A stretch of DNA of 64,000 bases, taken from positions 343,206 through 407,205 of the forward strand of contig VZQC01004719.1 of the NCBI GenBank assembly GCA_009823505.1, given 5' to 3'. Below are positions 22,930 to 35,585 of this stretch, one piece after another. The translations under genes were made by a program, and so were the position numbers. The stretch is from Rhizomys pruinosus. Its lineage: Eukaryota; Chordata; Mammalia; Rodentia; Spalacidae. Numbering within the stretch: the first letter of the stretch is position 1; each line of letters starts with the position of its first letter. Below the pieces are notes generated by a model. It was not told the origin of the DNA. It did not search any database and worked only from the letters and a program-made list of their open reading frames with translations.

Positions 22930-23325
22930 CTTTAGTCAGAACCTAGAATAAGCTACCTGGTCTCATAAAGTGAAATTCAAAACTCAAGAAGGCGAAACCC
23001 AGCACAGAGTTGGGAAATGGGCAGGAAGTCTCAACCTTAGCTGAGAAACTAGTGGTGGCCATTACTGCTGGGTAAGGAAAGATAGTCTTCTTTAAGGAAA
23101 TTATGCTAGATAAGATGACTGGGCTCCAGTGGATGAACTCACAACCAGGGACATCTGGGTACACAAACTTGACTTGATAGGCTGTAAGTATATGACAGGA
23201 CACATGAAATCCTGCGGCCACTCTTTGGGTGGGACAAATAGGAGAGGGGTCCATTGTATGAAATGCACAAAAATTCAATAAAAAACACATAGAAACCCCC
23301 CCCCCAAAAAAAAAAACTCAAGTGT
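22930..23325 (+). mobile_element. L1 3' UTR fragment with poly(A)
   Basis: ATTGTATGAAATGCACAAAAATTCAATAAAAAACAC near the right end matches the rodent L1 3' terminus (compare 20870-20900). It is followed by a C-run and an A-run at 23297-23318. Confidence 0.65.
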
Positions 23326-23809
23326 CTATGTCATGGATAGACAGTGACGCTTTCTTCTTTCACCTGAAGAGAACAGCAGGGAAGAAACCCCTTGAACATT
23401 TATTGTAGGACAGGCCAACCCCCCAACAGCTGGCAAAATGAGCAACCCATTTCTTGCTAATGTAGTTTACTTTGCACTATAAAGAGATGTCTACTGCAAT
23501 TGATATAGATCTACATGTTTGTTTATATTTTATTTCAGGCTTTGCTTCTCTTACATATCTTACTGCACAAGATATGATTTATGAGCAGAAAAATTCTTTG
23601 ACTCACCAAAGTATATTTCTTTTGATCAACAAACAGATTTCACTGCTGCTGATATATAAGAGAAAATAGAAGTACGCATTACATGGGCTCATCATATTTT
23701 TCATGAATCTCAGTTCTGTTCCTATTGAAAATTGAAATGAGAAGTTCAAATATTTTTGATTTACAACAGATAAGGGTAGCAGGTTTTTATGTTGTTTCCA
23801 TTTGTGAAA

Positions 23810-24021
23810 ACTGGAGACAGGGCCCAGTAATTAAGAGCACTGGATGTTGTTGCATAAGACCAGAGCTTGAATTCCAGCATCCACATGGCTGCTATCAATC
23901 ATCTGTAACTCTAGTCCCAGGGGACCCAAATCTGTCTTCTGTTCTCTGCAGGCACATCATGACACAGGTGCTCTTACATACATGTCATCATAACACTAAT
24001 AAATAAGTAAATAAATAAGTC
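23810..24021 (+). mobile_element. B2/B3 SINE, diverged
   Basis: CTGGAGACAGGGCCCAGTAATTAAGAGCACTGG head, CTCTAGTCCCAGGGGACCC middle, AATAAATAAGTAAATAAATAAG tail. Confidence 0.82.
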
Positions 24022-24113
24022 TCATTATACAGCTCAGATTGGCCTAGAACTTGTGATCCTCCTGCTTCAGCTTTCCTAGTATGTGGATTATAGGTATATG
24101 TTGCCACTTCTGG
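24022..24113 (-). mobile_element. Old B1/PB1 SINE fragment
   Basis: Reverse B1-like: GATTGGCCTAGAACTTGTGATCCTCCTGCTTCAGC then GTGGATTATAGG. Confidence 0.65.
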
Positions 24114-24897
24114 CCAGAAATAATTTTGAAAGCCTGGCTTTGTCAAATATGTATATTAATATAAAAGAAAGTAAACTACAAATGGTAACATTTTCCCTTT
24201 GTTTGATCTGCTGCGTTGGGCTCCGGATAAAATTGTCACATGCCAGTAGAGGAACATGTTGCACAAGACTCTATGCCAGGCATTAGCTTTGGGTATAATG
24301 CTTAAGCCTCTGAGGATGGGTCATAGATTCATGCTGTAAAACCAAATTAGGGAAAGTGTGAGTGGAGTCCCTTGAGAAGCCGTACAACCAGACTGTAATC
24401 TTTTACCTGAAATATTGAATGATATCATCCTGGGAATAGAGCATAGTAGAGAGATTGGCAAAAAATGTTGCTACTGTTTGCACAGTGGGTGAGCACAGGT
24501 TTCAAGCCAGAGAACTGTGCCACCTGTGGAAGGAAGTGGCTACAACACGTCCTAAATGGAAAGGGCAGATAGGATCAAAGGGCTGAGGACCCAGGAAAGG
24601 ATGCAATTATCCCAGTTCCAGGATAGATTCAGGGCAGGAGTATATTACTCTCCTTCAGACCTCGTAGTGACTAATGGCTGAGGCTGGGATTAGTTGCTTG
24701 AATGGCTTTGTGTGGAGACCAAAATCCAATGCCTGCTGGGTTGAGGTTTTCCTGAAAACTTGACTTCATAATTTGCACAAAAGAAATGATGATGATACAA
24801 TTTTCTCTTTTGAATCAACTTTCTTGAAGCTATTTGTAACTATAGTTTGGCTCATGTGGTAGCCTTTATTTACCACGTTGGGCTTTCTTTCTATTCT
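24114..24897. other. No gene or repeat recognised
   Basis: Short open frames only; no SINE or L1 signature seen. Confidence 0.45.
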
Positions 24898-25040
24898 TTT
24901 TTATCTTTTTGAGACAGGGTCTTCCTGTAGCCACAGCCTGGAACTCACTATGTAGACCAGGGTAGCCTTGACCTCACAGAGATCCACCTGCCTCTGTCTC
25001 CTGAGTGCTGGGATTAAAGATGTGCACCACCATGCCAGGT
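24898..25040 (-). mobile_element. B1 SINE
   Basis: Reverse B1: TTTTTGAGACAGGGTCTTCCTG...GAGTGCTGGGATTAAAG then GCACCACCATGCCAGGTG. Confidence 0.92.
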
Positions 25041-27158
25041 GAATTTTGGGGCTTAATTAAAACAGTACAATAAATTGTAAAGGAGAAAATTATCCAGATC
25101 TAAATATATTTTAAATGAAATGAAACATACAGGTTTGATTCTCTGAAGACAATGAAATTAAGTTAGAAATGAATAAAAATAAAATAATCAGGAAATCTCC
25201 AAATATTTTGAAGTGAGGGTATCAGCACCAAGATCCTGTGTGGTGGGTTAGTCACTATTGGTGCAGGTGCCAGAAGCTCTGAGGAACTTTAGGGACATTC
25301 CATAACTAGGCCAGGATGTAATATGGAGCCCAGTCATCATAAGAAACAGCTTGCTACCTCCTATTTCTGGCAGGGTTTGAGTGAATGTACCAACTTTCCT
25401 TCCACCACACAAGCAAGCAGGAAACCAGACACAATATGTGGAGCAGGTGATTCAGACATAGAGCAGATGGGAGCAAAGCATTGTGATTCAAGAGAAGAAG
25501 AAAAACAGCAAGTTGACGTCTGTGACTTTCTTCTCTCTGCTTGCAGGCACTTTCTGGAAAGCACCCACTTCATGTGGGGTGGGGGATTTGGACTCAAGTA
25601 GAGTACAGTGTGCTTGTTGAATTCCACTGTATGCCTTGTTATGAACTCTATTGTCCCAAGCGTTGGAAAGGATGAAACTGAGGAATCTATGGGGGAAGGG
25701 GTTATTTTCTTTAAGCATCCAATGTTACATATTGTTTTGCTGTATTTGCAAATTTTGAAGTCACTGGGAGGATCTAAAGCTATTAAATTATTTCTACTGA
25801 TAAAAGCAGTAGCTGCCTTTTTCCCTTCTGTCTTTGGTAAGTGTTGGTTCAGAGCTATGCATCACAGGTAGGGATTTGAGATATAAATTAGAGGCATATT
25901 TCCAGTAAGGATTGGTATTTGCTTCTTCCCCTGTGTATCAACTCATGTAATAAATCTGAGATTATTTTACCATTTTCTGTTTGAAATTTTACCAACAGTG
26001 GAATTGGTAAATTCCTGGTGAAATTAGTTTATGATGGCAAATGCCCTAAAGAGATTTTATCATTGATATTTTTCCAATTATTAACCATCATCATCATTTT
26101 CAATATTTGTTTTACTTAAGAGCCTTAGAAAATATCAACAAAATTGCCTCTTCTCTCTACTGCTGGCGGGAGCTTTCCCATATACACCATCATTGTATGG
26201 TTTCGACTTGCGTTTTGCTCATTCTCGAAGCCTGACCTCTGATTCCCATGTGGCTTCTGTCTTCAAATTCCAAAGACTATTTTATTAGTCATAATTTGAG
26301 AGTGCCTGTTCTCCCGAGTCCATTCATCATTTGCTTCTGAACATAAATATATAAAATATTGGTATAATTTATTAAGATCTTTAAAAGTTGAATACTAGTA
26401 AAACCATGAATCTTCCCACAAATCATGTTCATTTGCAATATATCTGTAATTGCATGATGTCTTATGTGGCACATCAATCTTCTGAAGACACTGTGTAGAC
26501 TCTTTGGTGTCATGCATTGAAGTCTTTCTTGTTAGATCATGTAAAATGTTTTGAGTAAAATAAAAATCAAAAGTAAGTGTTAATACAATAATTGTAATTA
26601 CTGAGCACCATTGTATAGACTATAGTTGTTTCTTAATGTGTAAACGGAATCACGTAGGCATGTTGGAATGGGGGGAATATGATTTGTGATTAGAGGTTTT
26701 CCTCTTATTACTGGAAATAGCCTTATTGGCAATAAGAAAAATACATTTTGATTGCCTTGCTAATTATGTGGTATTATTTCCTGCTGTAGATAAATTGATG
26801 GTTTGAAGGAACAATGACTAAGGAAAATTTAATGCAATGTGGTTCCTCTATCCATTTTTTATCTCCTAATATCTTGTGAATAGTGGCTTTAACATCAAAT
26901 CTCCAGATTACATCCAAATGAGCCTAAGTCAAAAGAGACATATTTCAACGGAACCAAGTAGTTCTAATAAAATATTTAGGGTCACATGGTATAAAGTTCC
27001 ATAATAAACATTTTCTCTATTGAGTACAATTTAAAGACTGCATAATAAAAGGTCTTTAAATATCATTAGAGAAATATTTGAAAATGTGATAATAGATTTT
27101 TTAAAGTTAGTTTCAGAGTTTACAAATAGACAATTTATTGAGTTTGATTTTATAGATC
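25041..27158. other. No gene or repeat recognised
   Basis: AT-rich. Short overlapping open frames at 25323-25871 on both strands show no recognisable domain and no convincing splice context. Confidence 0.45.
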
Positions 27159-27182
27159 ATATATATATATATATATATATAT
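27159..27182. repeat. (AT)n microsatellite
   Basis: Alternating AT. Confidence 0.95.
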
Positions 27183-27216
27183 CCAGATGCAAAAATATTT
27201 TGAGAATCTGGCAGTT

Positions 27217-27442
27217 GGGGCTGGAGAAATGGCTCAGTAGTTAAGAGCACCAGCTGCTCTTGCAGCAGACTGGTTTGATTCCCAGCACCCACATGGCAGC
27301 TCACAACTGCCTATAACTCCAGTTCCAGGGGAATCTTGTGCCCTCTTCTAATCTTTGTGGGCATTACATGATACAGATGCACCTACCTACATGCAGGTAA
27401 TACATTTAAACACATAGAATAAAAATAATAAATTTTTTTTAA
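27217..27442 (+). mobile_element. B2 SINE
   Basis: GGGCTGGAGAAATGGCTCAGTAGTTAAGAGC head, AACTCCAGTTCCAGGGGAATC middle, A/T-rich tail. First of two adjacent head-to-tail B2 copies. Confidence 0.92.
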
Positions 27443-27456
27443 AAAATAGAATCTTG

Positions 27457-27682
27457 GGACTGGAGAGATGACTCAGTGATTAAGAGCATTGGCTGCTCTT
27501 GCAGAGGAACTGTGTAATTTCCCAGGACCCACATGGCAGCTAATGAACATCAGTAACTCCAATTGCAGGGGATCCAATGCCCTCGGCTCTCTTCTGACTT
27601 CTAAGGGTGTGCACAATATGGGTATATGTACATACACACTCAGGTAATACACTCAGTACACATAAAATAATAAAAAATTTAA
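27457..27682 (+). mobile_element. B2 SINE, second of a head-to-tail pair
   Basis: GGGACTGGAGAGATGACTCAGTGATTAAGAGC. Diverged differently from the first copy, so this is an independent insertion, probably into the first copy's A-rich tail. Confidence 0.9.
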
Positions 27683-28260
27683 GAATCTGTACAAAGAAGC
27701 ACCAAGCTGTTACTTTTTTTCTTTTATTCCAACATTGAATTTTCTCTTAGTGCATTGCACTGATTTTGTGCCCTGGTGTGCTACTTTTATTTCTATTTAA
27801 ATATGAAAGAATTTTGATACACACATGCCATGATACACACATGTCATGATTGTTTAGTTTTCATTGAATATTTAAGAATTTGCATAATTACTGGTTAAGA
27901 TGGAAATTGTGGACAAAGTAAAAGAGCAAGTGAATTTTTTTGTATAAAATATATGATACCATGCTGGTTAATGTCATGAGCAGAATTTTTCATAATGTAC
28001 CTTTGCTATTACTCTGAAATATCTCTAATCAAATTTGTTCGTGGAAGACAGATCCAGAACCAAATCTCTGAGTGCTATGACATAAAACCTCTGTGGAAAT
28101 GTGAATTGCATGTTTCCTTCACAGATTGAGGTGATAGTGAAAATTAAATTTTATGGTGCTGCCTGTGCTAATACCATATCTTCCTCAGTAACAATATGCT
28201 GCCATTTATTATTTTTTATGAATGTAAAATAAGTTGAATAAATCTCAAAAATTAAAAATA
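27683..28260. other. No gene or repeat recognised
   Basis: AT-rich with no visible signature. Confidence 0.45.
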
Positions 28261-28261
28261 G

Positions 28262-28490
28262 TCTTGGGTTGAAAAGATGACTTAGCAATTAAGAGATAGC
28301 TATTCTTGAAGAAGACCTGGGTTTGACTTCTACCACCCACATGATGGCTAACAACTGTCCATTACTCCAATTCCAGAGGATCTGATGACCTCTTCTGTCC
28401 TCTGTGGGCACTGCTTGACAAGGGCACACTTACACGTAGGCATAACACTCATAAACATAAAATAAAATAAAATAAAATATAAAAATAATT
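28262..28490 (+). mobile_element. B2 SINE, diverged
   Basis: TGGGTTGAAAAGATGACTTAGCAATTAAGAG head, ACTCCAATTCCAGAGGATC middle, AAATAAAATAAAATAAAAT tail. Confidence 0.87.
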
Positions 28491-28847
28491 TATATTAAAT
28501 ATCTTAATCTACATTGGAAAAATCTTTGACAAAGCACCATCTATTTTGCTGACATAAACTCAGGAGTGATAGCTTTCATGGCTATCTTGTTGATTTTAAG
28601 GGTTTTTTGAATTAGTTGTTGAGAAATTTCAACCAAACTTTCTGTACTGAAAATACATCTCTAGTATCTTGAATAAGTGAGTATGATTTATGGTCACCAC
28701 ATTGTATGTAAATATCAAGTTCCTTTTTACTTTTTGTTGAATTTTGAGAATTTCTTTTGGTCGTATTCAGAACTCCTCCTCTTGCTGCGCACATCCTTAC
28801 GACTCTTGTGCCTGATTTCATGACCTCTATTATTATAATTATTATTT
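28491..28847. other. No gene or repeat recognised
   Basis: AT-rich; only short open frames. Confidence 0.4.
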
Positions 28848-28953
28848 TTTTAATATTTTATTTAATTTATTCTTTACGTGTATGAATGTACTGTCTGCAT
28901 GCATGTCTGTGCACCTGCATCATGCAAAGCCACAGAGGTCAGAAGAGACCTCT
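28848..28953 (-). mobile_element. B2 SINE, 3' half only
   Basis: Reverse tail and GTATGAATGTACTGTCTGCATG...CACAGAGGTCAGAAGAGACC. The tRNA-like head is missing. Confidence 0.8.
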
Positions 28954-28984
28954 ATTAGTATTTTTTTTAAAGCCCATCAAGTCT

Positions 28985-29870
28985 AATTTGTGTCACCAGT
29001 GGCTGCATCCTGCTTAACCTACCCAGCAACACATTCATCAGTTGATCAGTTGCCAATAGTTCCATTCCTGGGATTGGGGCTTCTTACCCCACCCTCATGC
29101 TGGAATATTCTCTGGTTTAAGTCTTGTGAATGTTGTCACAATTGCTATGAATTTATAGGAGAGACTGCCCTTCTGTTTGGAAAACACTCTTTCCTTGTAG
29201 TCATCCACAACTTCTACTCTTACAATCTTTTGACTCCATGTTCTGGAAGGTTTTGATATGTTCCATTAAGGACTAAGCACTCTGCAATCTCTTATTCTCT
29301 ATATGTTGACCAGTTGTAGGTCTCTATGGTAATCACCATTTGCTTCAAGAAAATACTTCTCTGGTGAGAGTTGAGAGATCCAATAATCTACAGGTATAAT
29401 GATGTTATTTGGAGTTGGTTCAATATTATGTCCACTGAGCAGCACCTTCCAGCACTAGGAAACCTAGCCAGTGGAGATGGATTTTTAATTTTTTATTATT
29501 TATTTTTATGTGTATGAATGTACTGTCTGCATGTAGGTTTGTGCACCCATGTCATGCAATGCTGCAGAGGTCAGAGGAGGGTGTCGGATTCCCCTGGAAC
29601 TGGAGTTCTCCTGGAATTGGAGTTACAGATGGTTCTCAGCCATCATGTGGGTGCTGGGGATCGAACCTGGGTCCTCTGCAAGAGCAGTCGGTGCTCTTAA
29701 CCACTAGGCCATCTCTCCAGCCCCGGAGATGAATTTTTGAGGTCAGCACCAGCTTGATTTTTTCCTTGTTTGTTCTACATTTCCAGTTCATTAACAATAG
29801 GGTCTTACCATCAAGTTCTGACATATAACCAAATACATAGCCAGTATTTTTGAGGGTCCATGGAACCCTT
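28985..29870 (-). mobile_element. Probable L1 3' UTR relic, interrupted by a B2
   Basis: AATGTTGTCACAATTGCTATGAATT, CTTGTAGTCATCCACAACTTC and CCAGTTGTAGGTCTCTATGG are phrases I recall from antisense rodent L1 3' UTRs. The assignment depends on memory and needs a database check. Confidence 0.45.
29487..29724 (-). mobile_element. B2 SINE with 17-bp duplication and intact TSD
   Basis: Flanked by GGAGATGGATTTTT (29473-29486) and GGAGATGAATTTTT (29725-29738): a 14-bp TSD with one mismatch. Reverse copy with both duplicated CCTGGAACTGGAG / CCTGGAATTGGAG blocks. Confidence 0.94.
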
Positions 29871-29874
29871 GGTT

Positions 29875-30297
29875 AACAGCATCAAAAAAAGGAATCCATT
29901 CCTATCACAGGGTTTTTACTTTGCTACATTATAGTGTTTGGTAGGGACATTGTGCTCACATTATTAGTGAGGTAACCCAGACCCAAAAAGACAAACTTCA
30001 CAGAATCTCTCTCATAAGTGAATCCTATTTCTGAATCTTTAGATATACATGTTTCAATTGAAAAAAATTCATAGATGTCAGGAAACTAGCAAGGGGCCCT
30101 GGCGGGGACTTCATGGGTGGGGTTATAGAATGCAGTAGCACAAAGTGGGACACAGAAGTAATGGAATAAGAGGAGTGAAATGGGGTAGGAAATGAGAGTG
30201 CAGGGCAGAACAGGGAGTAAGGGAAGGGATAACTAACACTACAGGCCTTTTGAAAAAATATAGAAACTTCATATATATATATATATATATATATATG
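29875..30297 (+). mobile_element. L1 3' end fragment with (TA)n
   Basis: TTAGTGAGGTAACCCAGACCCAAAAAGACAAAC followed by TCTCATAAGTGAATCCTA matches the end of rodent L1 ORF2 and the start of its 3' UTR. A purine-rich 3' UTR follows to about 30245, then TA repeats at 30272-30297. Confidence 0.7.
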
Positions 30298-30315
30298 TAA
30301 TGAGAAGTTTAAACT

Positions 30316-30505
30316 TTTCTTAAAAATTTTAAAGTTATGTGTATCTATGTGTCTGTATGGGGCATGCACTCACAGAGGCTGGAAGAGGGGATCGAGTCCC
30401 TTGGAGCTAGAGTTACAGGTGGTTATGAGCTTTCCAACATGGGTGCTAGGAACTTGACTCAGGTCCTCTGGAAGAGCAGCAAACACTCTTAAGCAGCAAG
30501 CCTCC
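30316..30505 (-). mobile_element. B3-type SINE
   Basis: Reverse copy: CTGGAAGAGGGGATCGAGTCCCTTGGAGCTAGAGTTACAGGTGG then CAGGTCCTCTGGAAGAGCAGC. Confidence 0.82.
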
Positions 30506-31214
30506 TCTAATCCAGTTTTTTTCAAACATAAAAATATGTGCTTGCCTAAGGACTGGGGTAGGGCTACTGATCTTCCTCACTAGTCTTTGCATTTGGGATG
30601 AAGAATAAGGATACCTTTTGCTCTACTCTCTTTGGCTCTCTCCTTGGTGACTGTGCCTCCATGTTCTTTCTACATCAGCACTTTTGGGACTTACTTCTCA
30701 TCAAGATCTCTGTGGTTTATTTGACTCTCTTATTTACTAGGAAACTGGGGAAGGTATAATAGCTTGATGAATAGGAAACTCTGATGAGGACATTTGTCTT
30801 TGCCAAGCCATTTTGCAGTCTTTGTTTTCATTACTCTCAGCTTTTGTCTATGCATTTTTGGTGGAAAAGGGTCAGTAACAACATTAGCCCTGGGAGAATC
30901 TCAGTCAACCACAGTCCTGAGACCTTGGTGTAATGTTCTGCTTTTCTGTCAGCATTGAGTTTCAGTAACAGCAGCTATGGGTATTATGGGCAGTTGCTAT
31001 TTTATTTCTATTTGAGATATATTCTAGAACATATACACCCATGCAAAAGATGTCTAAGTAATTTTATCTTGAATTTATAAACTTTTTTGAGATTTTGTAG
31101 CATCACAAAATTAAGCTTCTTATATTTGCAATGGCCCTGAAGTCACATTTAGAATATTTTAACATATATCTTTAATAAATATTATATAACTATAAGTTAA
31201 AATCATGTCTCATA
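30506..31214. other. No gene or repeat recognised
   Basis: No long frame and no SINE or L1 signature. Confidence 0.45.
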
Positions 31215-31216
31215 TA

Positions 31217-31468
31217 TTTAATTATTATTTATTTATTTATTTATTTGTTTATTTATTTATTTATATGAATGTATTGTCTGCATGTAGGTTTGTGTACCCG
31301 TGTCGTGCAATGCCGCGGAGGTCGGAAGAGGGCGTCGGATTCCCCTGGAACTGGAGTACTCCTGGAATTGGAGTTACAGACGGTTCTCAGCTGCCATGTG
31401 GGTGCTGGGGATAGAACCCGGGTCCTCTGCAAGAGCAGTCAGCGCTCTTAACCGCTAGGCTATCTCTC
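31217..31468 (-). mobile_element. B2 SINE with 17-bp duplication and expanded TTTA tail
   Basis: The A-rich tail has become (TTTA)n on the plus strand at 31226-31264. The body is near-consensus with CpGs retained (GTGTCGTGCAATGCCGCGGAGG), suggesting a young age. Confidence 0.94.
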
Positions 31469-31479
31469 CACATCTTGTT

Positions 31480-31674
31480 AGTGTGTTTATATGTATTGCT
31501 TTGGTGTGTATGAAGCCTATGTATGTGGGCACATGCTATGGGATGTGTATGATGGTCAGAGGTCAACTTGCTGGGTCAGTCCTCTCCTTCCACCACGTGA
31601 GTTCTGGGCATGGAACTTGACTCCTCTAGCTTGACAGAAGGCTCCTTTAGCCACTGAGCCATCTTGCCAGCCCT
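31480..31674 (-). mobile_element. B3-type SINE
   Basis: GATGGTCAGAGGTCAACTTGCTGGGTCAGTCCTCTCCTTCCACC then CCACTGAGCCATCTTGCCAGCCC. Confidence 0.85.
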
Positions 31675-33985
31675 TCCATATTTTTTCTAATATCTAAATA
31701 CATAAAAGGAGTGGAAATAATCATATTTTTATTATATTTGGTTAAAAGTGGAAAACAAGATCTTAAAAGGTTATATGAACTTTTTTGCTAATATTGCTTT
31801 TTAAAAATAAAATTACATTCCTTTTTCAGTTGTAAGCTTTTAAATGCAATGCTGTCCCCAAGCTCTGTAAGTACCTTACTATGTAACATGGGTTGTTATT
31901 GGTGATTTCACATTAATAGCTAACAAATTTACCATTCAGTTTTCAGTTGCAACTGTGAAATCGATGTGTAAAAGTACAAAAGCAAATAATTTCTCACAAT
32001 AATATGCTGTGTGAATCTTTTGAAAATGAAGGCTCTATTCAGATCTGATTATAAAGAATATATATTAACACTGCAGCAATAATAAAAATGTGTTGTTTGT
32101 AGAAAATTGTTATTAAATTAAATTGTTCTGACTAGTGTGGCGAATCAATTTTATTTAACTAAAACCCCATCCCGCTGACTGAAATCACATCAGCGATAAT
32201 GGAAGGGAAGAATGGCAAGCTACATCATCAGCATCAACTCCAGGAAGGTCAACAGACCAACCTTGGGTTAATATGAGAGGCCTTCATAACTTAAGAGACT
32301 CGAGAAAACATGCAAGTCGCCTGGAGATCCTAACTGTGATGGAAACCATCCACAGAAGGGGCATTATTGTAAATCTTTGTCTACATGACAGATTTACATT
32401 TCCTTACCTCCATAAAATTCACCGTTAATGGCACAACACCTATTAGGCTGAGATATTTCTAGTTGTAGTACGTCATGGTATTTTCCTGTATAGTTTACAT
32501 TATTCTTGGCACTTCACTGCCTGTCTCATGAGATGACCAGGAAGGAAAATATAGTAAGTTGCACTCACTTCTCAAGGACAAAATGCCAGTTCTTACCACG
32601 GGATATGCTTAGGAAACTGAAAAGCAAATATCGAGAATATTAATGTTGAAAAATATGGCAGATGGGAAATCTGAAGGCTTAAGGTGAAAATTGTTTCTTA
32701 GAATAAAATTTTAACACATTATCAAACTCATCAAATCCCCAGGTTCTAAGATGTTTCACAGAGAGTGAGGAATATTTTTAAAGGCTCATTCTCTGAGCTG
32801 AGGATATGTAGGAGTGGAAATCTTTGACATAAGCCCAGTCTTAGAGTTTGCACTTCCTCTGGTGCTCGTAAGGGGAAACTCTGGGGACTCAAAAACATTT
32901 GGCCTCATGTATGACTTAGGTAAAGTTGTAACTTTAAATTTCAGTAGAATCAAGTAAAGCATAAATTTTTAAGCTTAATCATTTAAATTTCAACTTTTAA
33001 GTCATTGACCATAAAGCACACTAAAAATATAAATTATTTTAATAACATCCAAAATAAAAGGAATTTTTAAGGAGGAAGCTGAAGATGAATATTAGACCAA
33101 CACATAATTTTGATTTGAATTAACTATCGTACTATTTAGTTTATAGATATTTTGTAGGCATTTTAAGTAAACTTTTGCCATGGAGACTAGAAATACTCGG
33201 AAGTCTGGTCTCTCTGCACCTGTGGGAAACTGACTTAGGTCTGAAATGCTTGCCTCTCTGAGTAAAAGTGTCACTTTGAGATGAGCCACAGAGGGGTCAT
33301 GTTTTACTCAACTTTTCCAGTGTAAAGTGAGAGCCATCTCTGTTTGTTTTCAAGCATAGCTTCTCATACTGCTCTGTCTTTTTTTGTAATTAGAAATCGT
33401 GAGAAGCCTCGTTTAATGTCTGTAAGGTCAGTTCTCTAATAGGAAAAGTGTGGTCCAAAGTAGCAAAAGTAGGGCCAGGTAAAACATGGCGTTGTTTCTT
33501 TAAAAATGTGTGCTTGGTCTTTTGTCTGTGTCTGTTTTATTCCACTAGAGTAAATGTGTCCTTTGATGTAAATGCAAAGCATTTCTTATCAAATCGTAGA
33601 TGTAGACTTTACAATATAATTCAATAATAAAGTAATTAACCTCTAAAAAAAAAACATTTGGGTAAAGCTACTGCACACAGATCTTGTGAAAACATGAAAT
33701 GGCTGGGCTTTGTGTCACAGACAATTAAAAGGTCCAGCGGACCCTTGAATGGACAACAATTTCAAGTCTGACTACACAAGCTTTGTATGTTTTCCATTAA
33801 AAGAAACAAAGCAATAGTTACAAACAAATGTTAAACTTTTGGCTCATTGTTATGAAGTTTTTAGCCTTATCAGAGGATAGAACATTCTACAAAAGTTAGC
33901 TCATTTTGTCAGCTCAAAAGAAATTCTAAAAGACTAACACAAGGTTATCTAATTATAGAAGTAGATATTCTCTTTTATTTTGTAG
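31675..33985. other. Repeat-free stretch, no gene proven
   Basis: One of the longer repeat-free stretches in the window. A less AT-rich block at 32160-32480 stands out by eye. No recognisable coding sequence. Confidence 0.45.
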
Positions 33986-34145
33986 AATGTTCCCTGAACC
34001 CAGACATGATACAACCCACATTTTCTTCTCATGGAACTGGCTTTGGATACCAGTATACAATGGTGCCCTTTAACTTTTGCTCAGGAAGCACAGAAGGTGA
34101 ATGCTTGCAGTTTTACGAATTTTTAGAAGGCGTTGTGCTTCTTTT
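33986..34145 (+). other. Candidate internal exon (160 bases), unproven
   Basis: A pyrimidine-rich stretch ending TTTTATTTTGTAG precedes 33986, and GTAAGT begins at 34146. One frame, starting with TGT at 33988, is open through all 52 codons. It reads CSLNPDMIQP near the start and has further Cys, Gly and aromatic residues, with FNFCSGSTEGEC in the middle. The stop TAA of this frame lies inside the donor site, so splicing would be needed to continue. The frame is also open for about 120 bases upstream, so openness may be chance. The donor has T rather than G at -1. I do not recognise the peptide. No partner exon was found. Confidence 0.17.
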
Positions 34146-34422
34146 GTAAGTAATATGTATTGCTGTGTTGTTCACTTCTTTCCTTCCTGCAACATCCTTT
34201 TCATTTTATATTAGCAATAAAGGGCTATGTGGAAAAGCCTCATATGAAGCAGTACGGTCATTATACAATGCTTTGGATATATGGAGTTTATTGGTGCTAC
34301 AAACCATTGGAAATAGCCATATAGATCTTGTGGAAGAGCGCCATTATAATGGCTAGTAATGGTTTCCCATAATAGGAGCTTGAAAACATTTATTATTTGA
34401 TATGTTTCTTTTACAGAATTTT

Positions 34423-34430
<8 letters not shown>

Positions 34431-34472
<42 letters not shown>
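34431..34472. repeat. (TG)n microsatellite
   Basis: Continuous GT alternation after GCGCAC. Confidence 0.96.
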
Positions 34473-34473
<1 letters not shown>

Positions 34474-35327
34474 CGATATCTAAGATAATCCAGCCTGGAA
34501 CCCGAGTAGCCTGAAGAAATTAGTATACTAAAGTGCTCAATGCACATCATTTATTTATAGGTTTTTACATAAAATGATTTTCTTGAGGTTGTATTGCAGT
34601 TTTACTATCACTACAGAGCAGAGCAGGAAAGTTCTTATAATCGTTAACAATTAGCAAGCAGCACTAGCTTCCTTCTGTTTTATAGAAAAAGTTCAAGAGC
34701 ATTCAGAGTAAATAAAATGTTGACTTCTCAGACTCAAATACAGTTATATTAAATCCCCTCTCCAGAGACTTTTCATCTCTGGTAGAGGTAACACTGTTTG
34801 TGTATCTTTCAAATGCATATGTTGAAAGTCAACTCCCAATATAACTGTGTTTGGGACATAAGATCTCAAAGGAAATAAACAAGGGTAAATGAGACCATCA
34901 TCATGGGACCTCTTCCTATTGTACAAGTGTCCTTATAGAAAGATATATCAATGAACTCTGTCTTGTGAGGATGACCAGAATGTAACCATCAGGAAGAGCC
35001 TTCCACCAGAAAATAACCATGCCACATCTTGATCTTGAACTACCCTGCCTAAAGAACTGTGAAAAATCTTATTGCTTAAGCCAGAGTCCAGATTTATGGT
35101 ATAACATTATAGCACTTAGAACTAATGCAGTTATCCTTTAAATTAAAAATATGACTGAAAATTATTTCAAAGTCTCATCTGTTGTACAAAACTATGATCA
35201 GATAAATTTGTTATTCTTCTTTGCTAAACTGTCTTTGTGATAGGCCTGTGTACCCTTATGAACTTACGAGGAGGAGGCATTGGGTTTTTCTGCATCTATG
35301 GCACCATCTTTAGAGCCCTATTATTCT
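34473..35327. other. No gene or repeat recognised
   Basis: No visible signature. 34146-34430 just upstream likewise holds only a 63-codon frame of unknown meaning at 34165-34356. Confidence 0.45.
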
Positions 35328-35341
35328 TTAAGTTGGTTCTT

Positions 35342-35585
35342 TTTTTTAATTTTATTTTTATTTTATTCATGTGTATGAATGTACTGTCTGCATGCAAGTC
35401 TGTGCACCCGTGTCGTGTAATGCCGCGGAGGTCAGAAGTGGGTGTCGATTCCCCTGGAGCTAGAGTTCTCCTGGAATTGGAGTTTCAGAAGGCTCTCGGC
35501 CGCCATGTGGGTGCTGGGGATCGAACCCGGGTCCTCAGCTAGAGCGGTCGGCACTCTTAACCGCTAGGCCATCTCTCCAGCCCCC
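35342..35585 (-). mobile_element. B2 SINE with 17-bp duplication and exact 14-bp TSD
   Basis: TTAAGTTGGTTCTT occurs at 35328-35341 and 35586-35599. Reverse copy with CpG-rich body and AGGCCATCTCTCCAGCCCC end. Confidence 0.95.

Noticed and set aside
29508..29732. Recurring frames starting MCMNVLSACRFVHP or MYCLHVGLCT at many places (also 31205, 35237, 37470, 63761)
   Set aside because: These are antisense readings of B2 SINEs and recur wherever a B2 lies.
34165..34356. 63-codon plus-strand frame just right of the exon candidate
   Set aside because: No recognisable domain, and it contains an AATAAA-bearing AT-rich start; it does not support the exon candidate.
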